A stretch of 64,000 nt of DNA. It comes from Selenomonas sp. oral taxon 920 (GTDB lineage Bacteria > Bacillota > Negativicutes > Selenomonadales > Selenomonadaceae). The notes beneath the pieces are model-generated. The model did no database searches, was not told where the DNA came from, and saw only the letters and a program-made list of their open reading frames with translations. Made by a program: the position numbers and the translations under genes. Positions 60,054-64,000 of the stretch are shown here, piece after piece. Every line of letters starts with the position of its first letter. Position 1 is the first letter of the stretch. The DNA lies in NCBI RefSeq assembly GCF_001717585.1, contig NZ_CP017042.1, forward strand, positions 1,952,501-2,016,500, read 5' to 3'.

Positions 60054-60680
60054 ATGATCGAATGCGTGACCGTCGGCGATATGATCCCGACCAATTCCTA
60101 CTTCTACATTGACGACGAGACAAAACACGGCTTCCTCATCGACGCGGGCGCAGAGGGCGCACGTCTTGCTGCCCATGCCGAGGCGCACGGCTGGACAATC
60201 GAGCGGCTGCTGCTCACGCACTGTCATTTCGACCACATCGGCGGCGCGGAGGAGTTCTCCACGCGTACAGGCGCACCCATCTATGCCGCCGAGGACAGCC
60301 CGCGCTACTACAGCGACCCAAACTGGAATCTCTCGCTCTGGGGCGGCGGCAAGGTTACGCTCACGGATGTAACGACGTTTGCCGATCGGGAAATCATCGC
60401 ACTCGCTGCAAATCCCACATGTACGCTCGAGGTGCGCTGCACACCGGGGCATACAACGGACTCCTGCATCTTCTACAGCGCACGGGACGGCGTGGCATTT
60501 GTCGGCGACACAATCTTCTGCGCGAGCGTCGGCCGCACGGACTTCCCGGGCGGCGATGAGCAGACGCTCTGGGACAGCATTGCACGCGAGGTCTTTGCCC
60601 TGCCGCACGAGACCGTCCTCTACTCTGGGCACACGGAGCCAACCACCGTGGGCGCGGAGATGGCACGTTACCGCCGATGA
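60054..60680 (+). CDS. MBL-fold metallo-hydrolase (glyoxalase II-like)
   Basis: This 208-residue enzyme has the metal motif H56-x-H58-x-D60-H61 in LLTHCHFDHIGGAEEF, CTPGHTTDSCIF as the next His motif, FVGDTIFCASVGRTDFPGG, and a final His in YSGHTEPTTVG. This matches the glyoxalase II/persulfide dioxygenase-like subgroup common in Firmicutes (YcbL/GloB-type). The substrate may be S-lactoylglutathione-like or another thioester. Its stop overlaps holA by ATGA. Confidence 0.85.
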   Translation: MIECVTVGDMIPTNSYFYIDDETKHGFLIDAGAEGARLAAHAEAHGWTIERLLLTHCHFDHIGGAEEFSTRTGAPIYAAEDSPRYYSDPNWNLSLWGGGKVTLTDVTTFADREIIALAANPTCTLEVRCTPGHTTDSCIFYSARDGVAFVGDTIFCASVGRTDFPGGDEQTLWDSIAREVFALPHETVLYSGHTEPTTVGAEMARYRR

Positions 60681-61723
60681 ACTACGCAGAGTTCATGGCA
60701 TTGCTCTCCAAGGGCGAGCTGCCGCACGTCTTTCTGCTCGCAGGTGAGGAAAGCTACTACACGCGGCGCGCGGAGGAGGCGATCCTGCGTCGCCTCCTGC
60801 CGGGCCACGAGGATCGCGCCGACGCACTCATCCGCTACGAGGAGATGCCGCCCATCGATGCACTGATGGAGTCGCTCGAAACAGCGCCGTTCTTCACGGA
60901 CAAGATCGTCGTCCTTGTGCGCGATGCAGCGATCTTTCGCGCAGCGAAAAAAAAGGACGAGGACACAGATCCCCCCACATCAAAGGATATGGCGACGGAT
61001 GCACTGATTGACCGCCTCACTGATCTCCTCCCGACCACCTATGTCATCTTTACCCTCGACGCGAAGCCTGACAAGCGGCGCAAGCTCTACCAGACCGTCG
61101 AAAAATACGGGCGCGTCCTGGAGAGTGAACCTGTACGCCCGTGGACGGTGGAGAACTGGCTCAACGGACGGCTGCGCGAGATGGGGCGCTCCATGCACCC
61201 GAAGGCACGCACATTTTTCCTGAATGTGGTCGGCATTATGCCAACGATTTCGCTTGAGTTCCTCGACCGCCAGCTGGAAAAGCTGACGCTCTACACAGAC
61301 AATCCCCAGTTCACAGAGGACGATCTGCGTGCGGCGTTCTCGGAGATGCCCGAGGTGTCCGTATTCGCGCTGATGGATGCCGTGAGTGCACGCGATGTCA
61401 GGCAGGCACTCGACCTCCTCGCACGCTGTCGTGCGGACGGCGTACACTTCACCGTCCTGCTCGCCCTCCTCGTGCGCCACGTCCGACAGCTTTGGCAGGC
61501 AAAGCGTCTGCTGATGAGCGGCACGCCGCCGAAGGGGCTCGGCAAGATCATGGGGCTTCACCCCTTCATCGCCGAAAAACTTGGGGGACACGCAAAGGAG
61601 TTCTCCGAGACAACACTCGAACGCGCCGTACTCTCCCTCGCCGACGCGGACTATCTGCTGAAAACGGGGCAGGCAGGAGATGAATTGTTGGAGGATGCCT
61701 TGATACGGCTGTGCCGAAAATAG
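60677..61723 (+). CDS. holA: DNA polymerase III delta subunit
   Basis: This 348-residue clamp-loader subunit has the HolA pattern: HVFLLAGEESYYTRRAEEAIL at the start, FFTDKIVVLVRDA, then the Mg-free AAA+ domain and a C-terminal collar domain with LALLVRHVRQLWQAKRLL. It opens the beta clamp together with DnaX and delta prime. It is translationally coupled to the MBL hydrolase. Immediately after it lies a promoter and a candidate small RNA. Confidence 0.9.
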   Translation: MNYAEFMALLSKGELPHVFLLAGEESYYTRRAEEAILRRLLPGHEDRADALIRYEEMPPIDALMESLETAPFFTDKIVVLVRDAAIFRAAKKKDEDTDPPTSKDMATDALIDRLTDLLPTTYVIFTLDAKPDKRRKLYQTVEKYGRVLESEPVRPWTVENWLNGRLREMGRSMHPKARTFFLNVVGIMPTISLEFLDRQLEKLTLYTDNPQFTEDDLRAAFSEMPEVSVFALMDAVSARDVRQALDLLARCRADGVHFTVLLALLVRHVRQLWQAKRLLMSGTPPKGLGKIMGLHPFIAEKLGGHAKEFSETTLERAVLSLADADYLLKTGQAGDELLEDALIRLCRK

Positions 61724-61725
61724 CC

Positions 61726-61754
61726 TTACAATGATATAGAGAAGATGTTATATT
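61726..61754 (+). promoter_or_regulatory. Promoter for a candidate small RNA
   Basis: TTACAA (61726-61731) and TATATT (61749-61754) are 17 bases apart, starting three bases after the holA stop. TATTAT two bases further on could also be the -10. Confidence 0.45.
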
Positions 61755-61760
61755 ATAAAC

Positions 61761-61896
61761 GTAGTAGGCAACTACACTTGCTGCGACAGAGATAACGTTT
61801 CTCTGGTCGACACACTTCCTTTCCGTGTTAGAGGCGGCAACGAAAGGAACATGAAAAGAGAGGCAACTGCGCCGTGCAGTGCCTCTCTTTTCGTTT
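61761..61896 (+). ncRNA. Candidate structured small RNA
   Basis: A ~136-base gene-free stretch behind a promoter folds into consecutive hairpins. Hairpin 1 is GTAGT/ACTAC (61761-61775), with an AGGCA loop. Hairpin 2 is CGAC-AGAGA paired with TCTCT-(G)-GTCG (61784-61809). Hairpin 3 is TTCCTTTC/GAAAGGAA (61816-61849), with a GAGGCGGCAA-containing loop. A terminator (61854-61896) ends it. There is no reading frame of note. It does not match 6S, SRP RNA, tmRNA or RNase P as far as I can see. Confidence 0.5.
61854..61896. terminator. Bidirectional terminator of the small RNA/holA and pflA
   Basis: A perfect 12-base stem (AAAAGAGAGGCA with TGCCTCTCTTTT) extends, past one bulged A, into CTGC/GCAG. 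Both strands end in T-rich sequence; the pflA stop codon overlaps its right end. Confidence 0.85.
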
Positions 61897-62650
61897 ATCT
61901 CAAGTATCCCGTATACTCCCCCACGCGCAGGATCTTCTCCGCACAGGCAATCTCCTCCGCCGTCGGTGCGGGCGTGTCCCCGAGCCGATACGGCAGGCGC
62001 AGCTCCTCATACTTGTGGAGTGCCATCGCGTGATAGGGCAGCACCTCCACGCGGTCGACCGTCTTTAGCCCTGCGATAAAGTCCGAAAGACGGTGAAGAT
62101 CATCCGCCCCCGTCGTCCATCCCGGCACGAGCACATGGCGAATCCACATCCGTTTGCCGCGCTCCGAAAGGAACTGAGCCAGTGCAAGCGCACTCTCATT
62201 CGATACACCCGTGAGTGCCCTGTGCACTTCATCGTCAATCTGCTTCAGATCCAGCAGGAACAAGTCGGTAAGCGGCAGGAGATTTTCAAACACGCTAAAA
62301 AACGGTTCGTCATAGGTGAACGGCTCGCCCGCCGTGTCAATGACGGTGTTCACGCCCTTTGCCTTTGCCAGGCGGAACAGCTCCGTCACAAATTCGAGTT
62401 GGAGCAGCGGCTCACCGCCGCTCACCGTGATGCCGCCCTTCTGCTTCCAGTACGGGCGGTACCGCCACGCCTGCCGAAAAATTTCCTCCGCCGTCGCCTC
62501 ATAACCGCCCTCCCGCTCCCATGTCTCGGGGTTGTGGCAGTACTGACAGCGATAGCGGCAGCCCTGCACAAAGACGATGAAGCGGATGCCGGGGCCGTCG
62601 ACCGAGCCGAAGCTCTCTGTCGCGCTGATTCTGCCTTTACATATGCTCAT
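61895..62650 (-). CDS. pflA: Pyruvate formate-lyase activating enzyme
   Basis: This 251-residue radical SAM enzyme has C31-x3-C35-x2-C38 in [35 protein letters not shown] as the usual N-terminal stretch, and [10 protein letters not shown] for SAM binding. It installs the glycyl radical on PflB. The first ATG at 62650 overlaps the end of pflB by 14 bases, so the two are coupled. It ends in the bidirectional terminator. Confidence 0.94.
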   Translation of the reverse strand: MSICKGRISATESFGSVDGPGIRFIVFVQGCRYRCQYCHNPETWEREGGYEATAEEIFRQAWRYRPYWKQKGGITVSGGEPLLQLEFVTELFRLAKAKGVNTVIDTAGEPFTYDEPFFSVFENLLPLTDLFLLDLKQIDDEVHRALTGVSNESALALAQFLSERGKRMWIRHVLVPGWTTGADDLHRLSDFIAGLKTVDRVEVLPYHAMALHKYEELRLPYRLGDTPAPTAEEIACAEKILRVGEYTGYLR

Positions 62651-64000
62651 GGAAGGTACGCGCGATCACATCCTCCTGCTGTTCGCGCGTCAGGCTGATG
62701 AACTTGACCGCGTAGCCCGAGACGCGGATGGTGAAGTTCGCATAGGCGGGATCCTCGGGGTGCTCCATGATATGCTCGAGAGTCTCGCGCCCGAATACAT
62801 TCACGTTCAGATGGTGCGCACCCTGATCGAAATAGCCGTCCATCGCACTTACGAGATTCTGCACGCGCTCGTCCTCATTGTGGCCGAGCGAGGCAGGAGT
62901 CATGCTCTGCGTGTTCGAGATGCCGTCGAGTGCCCAGTGGTACGGCAGCTTTGCAACGGAGTTGAGCGAGGCGAGCAGCCCGCAGCACTCCGCGCCATAG
63001 CTCGGATTTGCGCCCGGCGCGAGCGGTGTCCACGCCTTGCGCCCATCAGGCATTGCACCCGTGTACTTGCCGTAGACGACGTTCGACGTGATCGTGAGAA
63101 TCGAGGTCGTCGGCTCCGAGTGACGGTAGGTGTGGCGCGCCTTGATCTTCGAGAGGAAGGTTTTGAGCACCCATTTCGCAATCTCATCCGCACGGTCGTC
63201 ATCGTTGCCGTAGCGCGGGAAATCGCCCTCGACCTCGTAGTCCACGACGATGCGGTCGTTGTAGATCGGCTTCACCTTCGCATACTTGATCGCGCACAGC
63301 GAGTCTACGACGTGCGAGAAGCCCGCAATGCCCGTTGCGAACGTGCGGCGCACGTCCGTGTCGATGAGTGCCATCTCCGCCGCTTCGTAGTAGTATTTAT
63401 CGTGCATATACTGGATGATGTTCAGCGCGTTGACGTAGACGTGCGCGAGCCAGTCCATCATGCGCTCATACTTCGTAATGACGTTGTCGTATTCGAGGTA
63501 TTCCGTGCGGATCGGACGGTAGGCAGGGCCGACCTGCGCACCGCTCTTTTCGTCCATGCCGCCGTTGATCGCGTAGAGGAGACACTTCGCGAGGTTTGCA
63601 CGCGCACCGAAGAACTGCATCTCCTTACCCGTCTGCGTCGCGGAAACGCAGCAGCAGATCGAGTAGTCGTCCCCCCACTCGGGCTTCATTACATCGTCGT
63701 TCTCGTACTGGATCGAGCTTGTACGGATAGAAATGCGCGCCGCGTAGTCCTTAAACTTCCCCGGCAGCTTCGAAGAATAAAGCACGGTGAGGTTCGGCTC
63801 GGGAGAGGGTCCCATGTTCTCAAGCGTATGGAGGAAACGGAAGTCATTCTTTGTGACCATGTGGCGGCCGTCCATGCCGATGCCCGCCATTTCAAGCGTT
63901 GCCCAGATCGGGTCACCCGAGAACAGCTCGTTGTAGGACGTGATGCGCGCGAACTTCACCATGCGGAACTTCAGCACGATATGGTCGATCAGCTCCTGCG
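62637..64000 (-). CDS. pflB: Pyruvate formate-lyase (5' end beyond window)
   Basis: This frame runs to the right edge of the window; 454 C-terminal codons are present out of roughly 700-760 expected. It carries the glycyl-radical motif RVSGYAVKF near the end (radical Gly in SGY). The sequence [19 protein letters not shown] and the ICCCVSA segment with adjacent cysteines are characteristic of true pyruvate formate-lyase rather than diol-dehydratase relatives. It splits pyruvate into acetyl-CoA and formate, which Fhs can use. Confidence 0.93.
   Translation of the reverse strand, partial: QELIDHIVLKFRMVKFARITSYNELFSGDPIWATLEMAGIGMDGRHMVTKNDFRFLHTLENMGPSPEPNLTVLYSSKLPGKFKDYAARISIRTSSIQYENDDVMKPEWGDDYSICCCVSATQTGKEMQFFGARANLAKCLLYAINGGMDEKSGAQVGPAYRPIRTEYLEYDNVITKYERMMDWLAHVYVNALNIIQYMHDKYYYEAAEMALIDTDVRRTFATGIAGFSHVVDSLCAIKYAKVKPIYNDRIVVDYEVEGDFPRYGNDDDRADEIAKWVLKTFLSKIKARHTYRHSEPTTSILTITSNVVYGKYTGAMPDGRKAWTPLAPGANPSYGAECCGLLASLNSVAKLPYHWALDGISNTQSMTPASLGHNEDERVQNLVSAMDGYFDQGAHHLNVNVFGRETLEHIMEHPEDPAYANFTIRVSGYAVKFISLTREQQEDVIARTFHEHM

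Noticed and set aside
61761-61896. 6S RNA or SRP RNA
   Set aside because: The fold is a string of separate hairpins, not the long closed rod with central bubble of 6S, and the conserved SRP Alu/GNRA motifs are not seen.
1-64000. CRISPR arrays, tRNA or rRNA genes, transposase genes
   Set aside because: No regularly spaced short repeats, cloverleaf sequences, rRNA segments or transposase-like frames were found on either strand.

Overview
The window looks like a chromosome segment of a Gram-negative-type Firmicute, most likely a Selenomonas/Centipeda-like member of the Negativicutes (inference). It is GC-rich by eye. It has outer-membrane traits: flagellar L- and P-ring genes, an LptF/LptG-type permease and an O-antigen ligase-like protein. 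It also has Firmicute-style traits: mreB next to flgF/flgG, CheX, a DUF3084 protein and many consensus TTGACA/TATAAT promoters. The metabolism is anaerobic and fermentative: pyruvate formate-lyase, the methylmalonyl-CoA route between succinate and propionate, NrdG and Rex.

Layout. 1-2.3 kb (minus): secreted protein (partial), PHP phosphatase, HAD phosphatase. 2.5-9.4 kb (plus): an alpha-glucoside unit with RpiR regulator, EIICBA PTS permease, GH13 glucosidase, HAD phosphatase and a eukaryote-type hexokinase. Together these would import a disaccharide as its phosphate, split it, and phosphorylate the released glucose. 9.5-15.4 kb (minus): hypothetical protein, AtpZ, WecB and WecA-like envelope polysaccharide genes, then an LptF-type permease, a DUF3084 protein and a YqgF-like nuclease. 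15.5-23.2 kb (minus): propionate operon (CoA-transferase, two-part methylmalonyl-CoA mutase, MeaB, epimerase, carboxyltransferase, a 45-residue subunit, biotin carrier). 23.4-29.4 kb (minus): valS, folC, O-antigen ligase-like gene, rex.

29.6-36.8 kb (minus) holds three tandem ~800-residue paralogues, each a helical N-terminal half plus a sulfatase/alkaline-phosphatase-type domain. The two junctions between them share an 829-base identical block. 36.8-44.1 kb (minus): fhs, folD, quinone genes (ubiA, ubiD families, polyprenyl synthase) and tatA-tatA-tatC. 44.3-52.1 kb (minus): a phosphodiester glycosidase and the flagellar set flgJ-I-H-A-G-F with mreB. 52.3-61.7 kb (mostly plus): acetyltransferases, deoB, a deoA remnant, cdd, CheY/CheX, MscS, a free-standing glycyl-radical-like domain with nrdG, small proteins, a cysteine-rich protein, an MBL hydrolase and holA. 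The right end (minus) carries pflA and a partial pflB.

Non-coding highlights: a ~165-base structured repeat with terminal inverted repeats in two copies (19.3 and 59.9 kb) whose stems show compensatory changes; a candidate structured small RNA at 61.76-61.90 kb; and a DnaA-box cluster at 56.6-56.8 kb. I saw no tRNA, rRNA, CRISPR array or insertion sequence with a transposase.
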